Shown in pieces: positions 11,199 to 20,533 of a DNA stretch of 64,000 nucleotides. Location: the NCBI RefSeq assembly GCF_030052815.1, contig NC_079509.1:40976750-41040749 (forward strand). The letters are read 5' to 3'. Source of the stretch: Hevea brasiliensis (lineage: Eukaryota > Streptophyta > Magnoliopsida > Malpighiales > Euphorbiaceae). Both the position numbers and the translations under genes were made by a program. Numbering within the stretch: the first letter of the stretch is position 1; each line of letters begins with the position of its first letter. The notes under the pieces are model-generated. The model was not told the DNA's origin, made no database searches, and saw nothing but the letters and a program-made list of their open reading frames with translations.

Positions 11199-11458
11199 AG
11201 GAGCCAGATGAACGCCAAAGAGCAGTCACCGGTGTTGAGGGGAATATTAGCAGTTTTCTCGCCCGAAATCAGTTCGCCGATTATATCGGGCGAACGATTC
11301 AAGATCGGCACGATCGAGGTCCTCGATCCAGATCGGTTAATTAGTCCAGTTCTCTCACTGTCATCAGATAAGGTCATCATGATTTTTCCATCACCGGGAT
11401 CATAAATTTTCAGGCAAGGAACAAAGAGGGCAACCAGAAAAAGATTAAAAGCGGTCAT
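11190..11458 (-). other. Conserved small antisense ORF region in LTR U3
   Basis: An open minus-strand frame (LFVPCLKIYDPG through SGEKTANIPLNTGD) is also open in LTR3 (39600-39890) and in part in LTR2 (23071-23301; LFIPRLKTHDAG). A TATATATAGG segment at 11551-11560 lies about 95 bp upstream on the minus strand and recurs in the same place in LTR2 (23413) and LTR3 (39970). It may be a small gene or only DNA conservation. Confidence 0.35.
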
Positions 11459-12155
11459 CTTATCCGGGATTGTTGCCAGAGCAGCTAGAACAGGAAAAAT
11501 GAGGAGAATAGGGGAGAAAGTCAAATGAGGTAGGGCTTCCCGGTTGAAGGTATATATAGGAAAATTTGAGCATTTATTGCAAGCAGAAAACGAAGCGAAC
11601 GCTTCGAGAATTGAGGAAAATAAATGCTTTGACTGGACCGAACCCGATAAAAGGAAGACCGGTGTGGTAAAGATCGGTAGAAGGGAGACCGGCATGAAAG
11701 ATCGGAAAAGAGCGTGTTAGGAAGATCGGAAAAGAAAGGAGGTCGGATAGCAAAAAGAATAAGACAAACTTTCGCTAACCGTCGTCATAATCAGAGCCGA
11801 GGTAGTTAAAGCGTGGCAGACGAGATCCCCACCGCACGCCTCAGAATCGCCCGCATTACTGACAAGTGCCAGAGTATGTCACGATAGTGCTGTACATCTC
11901 AATCTCCACCGTTGATCTCATTTGTAAGGACGAGTCCGGAGCCCTTGGATCAAAGAAGAAGACGACAAGACCGGCGCCTTTTATTCCCAGCCCTCGGATC
12001 GCCCCGGACAAGAGAATTTGGGACCGTCAGATTAGAAGAAGAAAATGAAAAATATTCTGAAGGGGATCTCGGCCTTCCGTTCTGATTCTCTTTAATTCCT
12101 GTGCCTCAGATCATGTCCTTTGAAATCCTGACCCTTCAGGGGAAGCACCCGGTTC

Positions 12156-12164
12156 CTATAAATA
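12156..12164 (+). promoter_or_regulatory. TATA box of LTR1 (sense promoter)
   Basis: CTATAAATA follows a conserved GGTTC and precedes CCTGCATG. The same block occurs in LTR2 and LTR3, and a weakened CTACAAATA in LTR4. It marks the end of U3. Confidence 0.75.
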
Positions 12165-13146
12165 CCTGCATGAAAAACTGTACAGGGGACGAAAAAAAAG
12201 AATAGCGAATATAGCGGAAGGACTCTGAAACTTAATTCAGCTCGTTACTCTGCTATCCTTGAGCTTTCGTAAGAAAGACTTTTGAAACCAGTTTTCTGAA
12301 GTATTTTCTTGCAAAGGGATTTCTGAATACTGAAACTCTCCATTTTCAATTCGTTCATTATCCTGTGACATTCTCACTTATTGTCTTTGTTATCTTTATT
12401 TCTACTCCCGTTATCCAAGCTCAACTTCATTCATACTCGGCTATAATTTTGATCAGTCTGCATTTTAGCAAGGTATTCTTCATTTCAAGGCAAACCTTAG
12501 TCTTCAAGTTACCAGCCCGCGGCCCCCATTACGTTCTGTGATCCCGTAGTTAGTTCAATAGATCCGACTCCCCACAGGTGAGTGCTCATATTGCCTTTTT
12601 ATTAAGTGCTCGTTCTTATTTTACGTATTTCCTTTGTTCTTTATATATATATATATATATAATTTTCTCCAAGTTTATATTGCGCTAAAGAACACGAAGA
12701 AGGTCATTCTCGAGTTTACTTCCCTGTTGACCAGGCCATTCTTTTTGTTAATCTTTGTTATTCCTGAACGTAAGTCTTCTAGTCCCGAGTAGCATATAAG
12801 TGGTCGGATAAAATCTAGGTAACTGTATCTTAAGGGTCTCTTTAAAATAATGAAAGGTCTGAACAATAAGTCGAGAAAATAGTAAGGCCGAATCACTAGA
12901 ATAATGTAAAAGACAATTGAGTAAGATGTCACAAGGCAGAGTAAAACCGAACCCTAAGATAGACAAATGGGATAGATCGGGTATCAAAAGGTACTGGTAA
13001 GGCGACCACATAGGAAGGTCAGAAAATTCGGTTTGGTATCCCCTGACTAGTTATAAGGTACCAATGAGTTAAAAGAAGCCTTATTCCGAACCCCGGCATC
13101 TTTAAATGCCAGAACCCTTAGTTCTAGGATTTCGTGGATTGTAGTC

Positions 13147-13550
13147 AGAATCAAGTTTCGAGAGATCGAAAAAGTCCTTATCTGATTCCTATTAAAATAA
13201 AAGAGATCGGAGGAGAGTTCTTATCCGGTTCTCAACCTAAAATTCTAATAAATATTTAAAAAGGAGATCGGAGGAGAGTTCTTATCCTATTCTCAATCTA
13301 AAATTTTAACAAATATTTAAAAGAGATCGGATGAGAGTTCTTATCCGATTCTCACTTAAAAACTTTAACAAATATTTAAGAGATCGGAGGAGAGTTCTTA
13401 TCTGATTCTCAACCTAAAAAAAATTTATATAAATATTTAAAAGAGATTCGGAGGAGAGTTCTTATACGATTCTCGACCTAAAAATTTTCAAATTTTTAAA
13501 GGAGATCGGAGGAGAGTTCTTATCCGATTCCCAAATTAAATTTTAACAAA
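13147..13550 (+). repeat. Hairpin repeat array in LTR1
   Basis: Seven units of about 60 bp. Each has GAGATCGGA, a loop GGAGAGTTCTTA, then TCCGATTCTC, so every unit can fold on itself. Units are separated by AT-rich spacers. The array sits downstream of the TATA box and so in transcribed LTR RNA. Confidence 0.8.
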
Positions 13551-13752
13551 TACGTAAGATGATCCCCCCTGAGGTAAAATTAATACGCAACAGCAACTCA
13601 CTAAGGTTGTCTCATTTACTTATGTATCTGGGTAATCCGGATTAGTGAAAAATCAAATATTCCTTTCGGTCAAAAGGATTAACATTTCCATTCAAACCCT
13701 CCTAACTATGAAGAATGTGAAGTTAAATCTGCTTACCCTCGTTGAGGGACGA

Positions 13753-13909
13753 GGTGGGGTGCCTAACACCTTCCCCACCCGTTTACGGACCCTGAACCTA
13801 GAATCTCTATTTTCGAAGTGGCTTTATTTTAATTTACTTTCACAAATGGTTTTCTTTAATTTCCCTCAAAATTAAAGTGGCGACTCCTCACTTTTCCCAC
13901 TTCGGTGAG
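13753..13909 (+). other. Two U5 hairpins in LTR1
   Basis: Hairpin A pairs GGTGGGG (13753-13759) with CCCCACC (13773-13779) around the loop TGCCTAACACCTT. Hairpin B pairs CTCAC (13887-13891) with GTGAG (13905-13909). Both are kept in all four Ogre LTRs here, with compensatory changes in LTR4. Confidence 0.65.
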
Positions 13910-13944
13910 TGTTCGTCCAGGTGACCGCAAAACACATTTCGACA

Positions 13945-14084
13945 CTCACCACTTAGCAAAAGTAAGAAAATTGTTTTAAAATCCCTTGTAGGGTACTTAA
14001 TAAGTTATCGGTAGGTGAAGTGCGGTAGTTTATTAGGTATTTTATGGGATCATGTTATGCCTTACAGAGGGGTAAGGTGTGAAA
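13945..14084 (+). repeat. 3' end of the Tekay-2 5' LTR
   Basis: Matches the last 140 bp of the solo LTR at 38227-38372, ending GGTAAGGTGTGAAA where the relative ends GTGTGACA. It directly follows the Ogre-1 LTR, and CTCAC is the right-hand copy of that insertion's target duplication. The rest of this LTR lies left of the window. Confidence 0.85.
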
Positions 14085-14092
14085 TGTTTTAG

Positions 14093-14104
14093 TGGTATCA
14101 GAGC
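14093..14104 (+). promoter_or_regulatory. Primer binding site (tRNA-Met type), Tekay-2
   Basis: TGGTATCAGAGC lies 8 bp after the LTR end. It is complementary to the 3' end of initiator tRNA-Met, the usual primer of this lineage. Confidence 0.9.
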
Positions 14105-14272
14105 AAAATTTTTGAAGTATGTTTTAACCTATGAATTTGTGTCTTTCCTTGTTAAGTACAACTGCTCAATGTCCATATTTGTTACATACAGTGCATTACA
14201 TCATAAATATGAATTAACGGAGGGAAATCTCCATGTGTTACTTGTTCAGGAGATACCCTAACGTCAAACTAA

Positions 14273-15540
14273 AATGGAAGAAGGGGATTGCTCAGTTGAG
14301 CAAATGCTGAAGCCGAGGCACAAGGAAGCCCCACTTTATCAATGTCGATGGGTCAAGAGTACCACCCCACAAATGCCGTAGTTTCCTCAAGACGCCGCAT
14401 GCAGATGGTCGTGATGTTTCAACAAATGGTTGGGGGTATGCCTGTTCAAGCTCCACCCCAACCACCTGTGGCACAACCATTGCCTCCAGCCAGACAGTAT
14501 GACAAGTTATTGAAGTGTGGAGCTATAGAATTTCAGGGGACAGTGAACCCTTTAAAGGCAAAGCAATGGCTTGAAAGAATGGACAGAGTATTTAAGAAGC
14601 TGCACTGCCAAAATGAATTGAAGTTTGAATACTCCGTGTCACTACTGCAAGGGGATGCGTATGATTGGTGGAAGACCATCCTCCACAGCTTAGCTGAACC
14701 ACCAAGATCGACCAGGATGACTTCATCGAGAATTCGCATTAAATACATCCTAGATGCATATGTTGATCAGAAATTGCAAGAATTTTTGAGTTTGAAATAG
14801 GGAAACTGATCAGTGGTAGAGTATGAGAGGGAGTTCTCCCGCTTAAGTCGTTATGCTGGGAGACTCCTTTCCACTAGTAAGGCACGGTGCAAGAGATTTG
14901 AGACTGGGTTGAAGCCCAGTTTAAGAATGTAAGTTGTGGGATTCAGGCACAACAATTTTTCAGAACTTATGTCTCAAGCACTTGAGCTGGAGAGGATTGA
15001 ATCAGAAGCGACCCCAACAAAAGAAAAATCAGAAAAAATTGAAAAATCAGAGAAAGACAAGGGGGAAAAGTCAGTAGAGCCGAGTTCTGGTGCTACCTCT
15101 AGAAAGAAAAAGAAATTTAATGGACCCAGCAAGGGTCGAGTTGGAAGATTTGGCAGGGGCAGATTTTCTGGACAGAGACCCCCTAGGTCTAGTCAGCAGT
15201 CGAGCAGGGGTTCATATTCTACCCGCCCCTGTGAGACTTGTGGCAAGATTCATGGGGGGGAATGCTATTGGGTCACTGGAGCCTATTTTAACTATGGAGG
15301 CAAGGGCCATATAGCTAAAAACTGCACTAGTGCTCCGAGATATGGTCTAGCTCCTACTACTGCCGAGGGATCTATTCAGAGTCCTGCTCCCAGAGGTTCA
15401 CAATTAGTTGGCAGAGGAAGAGGCAGAGGTAGAGGCACTGCTTCTGGCAGTCAGGGCACGGTTGGTCAGTCAGCACAAGGAAGTGCTTTAGCCAGAGTCT
15501 ACACAATGAGACAGCGAGAAGAGCCTGAGACTTCTGATGT
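14273..15540 (+). pseudogene. gag: Tekay gag, heavily decayed
   Basis: Begins near the ATG at 14273. The gag domain is clear in 14520-14670 (GTVNPLKAKQWLERMDRVF, then SLLQGDAYDWW). Frame changes flank this block (near 14340-14420 and 14695-14730), and stops occur at 14798 (TAG), 14807 (TGA) and just before 14936. A basic, Ser/Arg/Gly-rich segment follows (15000-15230). The zinc knuckle (15262-15335) has lost two of its cysteines: the expected CFxC pair reads YFNYG, while GHIAKNC remains. An RG-rich stretch precedes protease. It encoded the capsid and nucleocapsid and cannot do so now. Confidence 0.85.
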
Positions 15541-15892
15541 GGTAGCCGGTACATTTTCTATTTCTGAACAAGATGTATTTGTGTTGTTTGATCCGGGTTC
15601 AACCCATTCATATGTTAGTGCTAGCATAGTCTGTTCACTTGCTGTTCCATGTGTGCAAATGAGTTTTGAAGTGCTAGTAACTAGTTCGTTAGGACAAGAG
15701 GTTTGGGTTAACAGAATTTATAGAGACTGTCCTTTGGTGATCCAAGGACATGTTTTCCTATCAGACTTGATTGAAATGCCCTTCAGAAAATATGATATCA
15801 TCTTGGGCATGGATTGGTTAGCCAGGCATCACGCCATGATTGATCAGAGATCAAGATCACTTTTGGTCTCCCTTTGTACGGTGATGTGGTAA
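15541..15892 (+). pseudogene. pro: Tekay aspartic protease
   Basis: Continues the gag frame. The active-site segment is FDPGSTHSYVS with Asp at 15590-15592, and the second half ends with YDIILGMDWLARHHA, the typical end of plant gypsy proteases. The frame closes at TAA 15890-15892, and the RT frame opens at 15874 in another phase, so a frameshift lies between. It would cleave the Gag-Pol precursor. The catalytic Asp is present. Confidence 0.85.
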
Positions 15893-17907
15893 TACATGGG
15901 GAGAGGCATTTACTACCATCAAACATCATTTCGGCTGCACTAGCCAGAAGAATGATCAGAAAGGGGTGTGAAGCATACTTGGCACATGTGATAGACACCC
16001 AAGTGGGGAGTCCAGCACTAAGGGACATCCCTAATGTATGTGACTTTCCGGTGTATTTTCCTGATGAATTGCTAGGATTACCTCCAGAAAGAGAGGTGCA
16101 GTTTGAGATTGATGTTATGCGTGGTGTGGATCCAATCTCCATAACACCATATAGAATGGCACCTGCAGAATTGAAAGAATTGAAAGTGCAATTGCAAGAG
16201 TTGCTTGACAAGGGCTTTATCCGCCCTAGTGTGTCACCTTGGGGAGCGCCAGTGTTGTTTGTAAAGAAGAAGGATGGCACTCTCCGCTTGTGTATTGATT
16301 ATCAACAGTTGAATAAGGTGACAATAAAGAATAGATATCCATTGCCCCGCATTGATGACTTATTTGATCAGTTGAGGGGTGCAGCTGTATTCTACAAAAT
16401 TGACCTGAGATCAGGTTATTATCATCTGAAAGTACAAGAGCAGAGTATTTCTAAAACTGCCTTTAGAACCCGCTATGGCCATTATGAGTTCTTGGTCATG
16501 CCATTCGGGTTAACTAATGCTCCGATTGCTCTTATGGATATGATGAACACTATCTTCAGACCATACCTCGACCAGTTTGTTGTGGTATTTATTGATGATA
16601 TATTGGTCTATTCGAGGAATGCAGAGGAGCATGATAGACATCTGCGGATTGTACTGCAAACTTTGAGGGAGAAACAACTATATGCCAAATTGTCGAAGTG
16701 TGAATTTTGGCTGAAGGAGATATCCTTTTTTGGGCATGTAGTATCAGAAGAGGGCATCAAGGTAGATCCAAGTAAGATTGAAGCTGTCCTTAATTGGAGG
16801 CCACCCAGAAATGTCACACAGATTCGCAGTTTTCTGGGTTTAGCTGGATACTACCGTCGATTTGTGAAGGGATTCTCCATGTTGGCATCTCCATTGACCA
16901 AGCTACTTAGAAAAGATGTGAAATTTCAGTGGACGGATAAATGCCAACAGAGTTTTGATGAATCGAAGAAATGTTTAACTGAAGCTCCAGTCCTGACTTT
17001 ACCTACTCCAGGTAAAGAGTATACAGTTTATAGTAATGCTTCTCACAATGGGTTAGGCTGTGTATTGATGCAAGATCAAAATGTCATTGCCTATGCATCA
17101 CGCCAGCTGAAATCGCATGAGAGGAATTATCTAACACATGATTTGGAGCTTGCAGCTATTGTGTTTGCTCTTAAGATCTGGAGACATTATTTGTATGGAG
17201 AAAAGTGTTACATCTACACAGATCATAAGAGTTTAAAGTATTTGGGCACCCAAAAAGAGCTGAATTTAAGACAGAGGAGATGGTTAGAGTTGATAAAAGA
17301 CTATGATTGTCTAATAGACTATCAGCCAGGGAAAGCTAATGTTGTGGCTGACTCCTTAAGTCGCAAGACTATGGCAAGTCTACGGGTTACTCCTTTGTCT
17401 TTGGTACATGAGTTAAGATCATTGCATGCCAGCTTAGAGATTAATGATGATGGGCAGACAGCAGTTGCAAGGCATGTACAGCCAATGTTGATTGATCAGA
17501 TCAGTATGGCTACTCAGAATGATGAAAGATATCAAAAGCTGTTGGAAAAAGTCCGGCAGGGCAAGAAACCAAAATTCTCAATAAGAGATGATGGTCTATT
17601 GCTACACCAAGGCAAAATGTGTGTTCCTAATGATGTTGAATTGAGGCAGATCATTTTGAAGGAAGCACATGAGTCTCCTTTTGCCATGCACCCTAATGGT
17701 ACAAAAATGTATAGAGGGCTAAAGGAGCATTACTGGTGGATGGGTATGAAAAGAGATGTGGCAGAGTTTGTTTCTAAATGCCTAACTTGTCAGCAAGTAA
17801 AGGCAAAGCATCAAGTACCCGCTGGGTTGTTACATCCACTACCAGTACCAGAGTGGAAATGGGAGAGAATAACAATGGATTTTGTGATGGGACTTTCGAG
17901 GACATAG
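15874..17907 (+). pseudogene. pol: Tekay reverse transcriptase, RNase H and integrase zinc domain
   Basis: The longest open frame of the window (about 677 codons). RT motifs: [46 protein letters not shown] and the catalytic FIDD (Asp pair 16594-16599) followed by ILVYSR. RNase H begins near 17020; its first catalytic residue reads Asn in [10 protein letters not shown] (codon 17035-17037), a G-to-A change that should inactivate it. YIYTDHKSL and the [18 protein letters not shown] end are intact. The integrase zinc region ([18 protein letters not shown]) follows. The frame ends at TAG 17905-17907 in the integrase, explained by one C-to-T change. Confidence 0.92.
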
Positions 17908-18929
17908 AAGAGTCATGATGCAGTTTGGGTCATTATTGACAGACTGACCAAGTTTACTCATTTTCTGCCAGTCTGGATGGACTACAGTTTAGAAAGATTG
18001 GCCAAGTTGTACATTGATGAAATTGTGAGACTACATGGAGTGCCAGTATCCATCGTGTCAGACAAAGATCCTAGGTTCACTTCTAGATTCTGGGGTAGTC
18101 TTCAGAGAGCCCTAGGAACTAGATTGAACTTCAAGATCGCATTCCACCCACGCATGCATGGCCATCTAAGAGGGTAATTCAGATCTTGGAGGACATGCTA
18201 CGGGCTTGTGTAATTGAATTTGAGGGCAGTTGGGATACACACTTGCCTTTGATTGAGTTTGCTTACAGCAATAGCTATCAATCAAGCATTGGGATGCCTC
18301 CATATGAAGCTTTGTATGGCAGAAAATGTAGAACCCCGTTGTGTTGGGATGACGTGGGTGAAAGAAAGATGATTGGACTCGAAATTATTCAGCAAACTGA
18401 AGAGAAAATTAGAGTGATCAGAGATCGACTTAAGACTGCATCAGATCGTCAGAAGTCCTACGTTGATCTGAAGAGAAGGGATATTGAGTATGCAGTGGGT
18501 GAGAAAGTTTTCCTCAAGGTTTCTCCTTGGAAGAGAATTGTGAGATTCGGCAAAAAGGGGAAACTGAGTCCTCGTTTCATTGGGCCATATGAGGTTCTGG
18601 AAAGAGTGGGTCCTTTGGCATATCGTTTGGCACTACCTCCAGAGTTGGAGAAGATACATAATGTCTTCCATGTGTCTATGTTGAGAAGGTATCGATCAGA
18701 CCCATCTCATGTACTACCAGTAGAAGACATTGAAGTGAATGCAGACCTCACATATGAAGAAGAACCCACAGTGCTTCTGGCTTATAAGGCGGAACAAGCA
18801 GATACCGTTGGTAAAAGTGCTATGGAACCATCATTTGGGCCAGGAGGCTACTTGGGAACGAGAGGAGGACATGAGGAGATAGCGCCCACAGCTGTTCAGA
18901 GATTGATACCAGGTAAAATTTCGAGATGA
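17908..18929 (+). pseudogene. pol (IN): Tekay integrase core and chromodomain remnant
   Basis: Continues after the TAG at 17905. The second catalytic Asp is seen in [10 protein letters not shown]. Near 18155-18175 the frame shifts, and at the place of the catalytic Glu the aligned codon (18168-18170) reads AAG, so the active site is lost. The rest (18186-18720) has the FAYSNSYQSSIGMPPYEALYG block and the GPYEVLERVG GPY/F module, ending HNVFHVSMLRRY. After TYEEEP the chromodomain is out of frame: matching residues, including QEATWERE, lie in another phase at 18815-18860. A chromodomain here is diagnostic of chromoviruses. Confidence 0.88.
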
Positions 18930-18936
18930 AATCTAT

Positions 18937-18952
18937 TTAAGGGGGGGAGAAT
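18937..18952 (+). promoter_or_regulatory. Polypurine tract, Tekay-2
   Basis: TTAAGGGGGGGAGAAT immediately precedes the 3' LTR start TGTAACACCC at 18953. It primes plus-strand DNA synthesis. Confidence 0.9.
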
Positions 18953-19965
18953 TGTAACACCCCTACTTGTATAGCCTGGTACATTTCACTGTTTCGGTGA
19001 TCGGTGTCGGTCCAGACAATTAAGGGGATTAGAACCACACTTAAGACAACTAGATAAGCCTTAAACCCAAATAATTAGTAATTGCCAATTAGTTAAGTAT
19101 AAATAAAAAAAAAACAGAACATAAGAAGTTAAACGAGCCAAGAGTCACAGTGATCGGTGACCTTCTCGGGAATGACTGCGAAGTCGTTTTAAACTCAAAT
19201 TTCGAACCGTAAAATGTGACGCCAAGGTCCTTAGGACCCTTATAAACACAGTGGAAAAGAGAAAATCATGAAAAAGGACTGTTAAGCCAGTCAAATAATT
19301 AGGTTAGGGAGCCAGAAGAAATATGGAATTAATTACAAACCGGGATGAACCGGCGAGGGGCAATTTGGTCAATTGACCGAGAGCCGACTCTCGCATAATC
19401 ACAAATAAAATCAGAGAAAAGAAAATTTCAGAATCGAGAATTAAATTAAAGAACTAATAAAAAAATAAATAGAAAAAAAAAGAAAATGAAAAAGTTAAAA
19501 AGGTGATGACATCATGCATGACATCATGCATGATGCCATAAAAATAATGATTAATATATTTAATTAATTATATTTTTGGTCTTCCTAAAGACATAAAAAC
19601 AAAAAGAAAAGAAAGAAAAAAAAAAGAGATCAAAAGTCTTCTTCCTTATCAAGTTGCTATCCACTCACCCTCACTCCTCCATGAATGGTCCTCCATTAAA
19701 GCTTGCTCTCAAGCTTACAATCCTTCATTAAACCTCAATAGCTCCCATAGAAACCTCATTAGAACTTGTTTTAGCCACTTGAGAAGAAGCTTGGTCATCA
19801 AAGAAAGAAGAAAAGAAAAGGGAAATTAGAGAATTCAAATTCAAGTGAGGTAAGCACATCAATTTGAAAGTTTGAGACTTAGTAGTTGTGTTTATAGTTT
19901 GATTAACCTGTAAATAAACATAAAATGAAAAGAACAATTTATAGAGGGACTAAGCTGAAATTCGG
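18953..19965 (+). repeat. Tekay-2 3' LTR, left part (LTR type A)
   Basis: Collinear with 34840-35846 of the solo LTR. It includes the repeated ATGACATCATGC motif at 19505-19535, also present at 35388-35417. Interrupted after TTCGG (19961-19965) by the Ogre solo LTR. Confidence 0.92.
19961..19965. repeat. Target site duplication TTCGG, left copy
   Basis: TTCGG at 19961-19965 and again at 25700-25704 flanks the Ogre solo LTR. The related uninterrupted LTR at 35840 has a single copy, which proves the insertion. Confidence 0.95.
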
Positions 19966-20533
19966 TGTCGACACCATATTTTGGTCGATCCCCAAAATCA
20001 ATAAAACTTCGAAACCGATCCCCAGTATTAAGTCTCCCTGTGACAGCTAATCACATTTCTGATCCCACTTTGATAGACAGTCACATTTCCGATCTCTCCT
20101 CACAAATAATTGAATCAATGCTAAGTCCTCACATCAGTCAAAGCCTTACCGATCTCTCAAACCCATTGTCGAATCTCCGGACCAGTCAAGTATATTCCTG
20201 ATCTCTGTTGACAAACAAAATTAACTGACACTAGATCTTTTCTTACCAGTTTTATTGCCGATCTCCCTTTCAAAAGTTTAAGAGCTAAGGTTTTGGTCCG
20301 GTTTAATGAGGATTCCGGTCTTAAGTGCTTAAGCCGATTTTGACCAAGTCCCGTTTACCGATCTCATGCTCATTATGTTTTCCGATCTCTCACACTTAGG
20401 TTAATAATCATTTTCAATTATTTCAACATACTCAGACAATCAAGTGTTTAATAATTTAGAAATTTTCCGATTATAACCATTCATCGAACAAAAAGGGCAT
20501 TCCACTTCATTTCATTTCAAAAATTTGTACAAG

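Larger units (their letters stand above)
1..13944 (+). mobile_element. Ogre-1: Ogre/Tat-lineage Ty3/gypsy element, 5' end outside window
   Basis: Order seen: ORF1, gag, protease with G-patch, intron, RT, RNase H-like domain, second archaeal-type RNase H, integrase, repetitive tail, polypurine tract, 3' LTR. The extra ORF1 before gag, the intron between protease and RT, and the second RNase H are known marks of the Tat lineage and of Ogre in particular. The right flank is CTCAC (13945-13949). An unoccupied relative of the host LTR at 38227 shows the same bases uninterrupted, so Ogre-1 sits inside the 5' LTR of the Tekay element that follows. The reading frame is broken several times, so the copy is not autonomous. 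Confidence 0.92.
10509..13944 (+). repeat. LTR1: 3' LTR of Ogre-1, lacking the antisense gene
   Basis: Starts TGTCGATACC and ends TTTCGACA. Compared with the solo LTR at 19966-25699 it lacks about 2.4 kb of U3; the junction is at AGGAGCCAG (11199-11207). It keeps the TATA box, the hairpin repeats, the conserved GTGGGGTGCC segment and the GGCGACTCC..GCGACA end. Confidence 0.92.

Noticed and set aside
11087..11405. Two plus-strand ORFs in LTR1 U3
   Set aside because: They overlap each other and the antisense stump; coding evidence favours the minus strand.
14093..14104. TGGTATCAGAGC as part of a tRNA gene
   Set aside because: It is a primer binding site complementary to tRNA-Met; no cloverleaf is present around it.
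15798..16280. 160-codon minus-strand ORF opposite Tekay protease/RT
   Set aside because: Shadow of the real pol frame on the plus strand.
19505..19535. ATGACATCATGC repeat as a specific transcription factor site
   Set aside because: Conserved in both type A LTRs, but the short palindromic words are too common to assign a factor.
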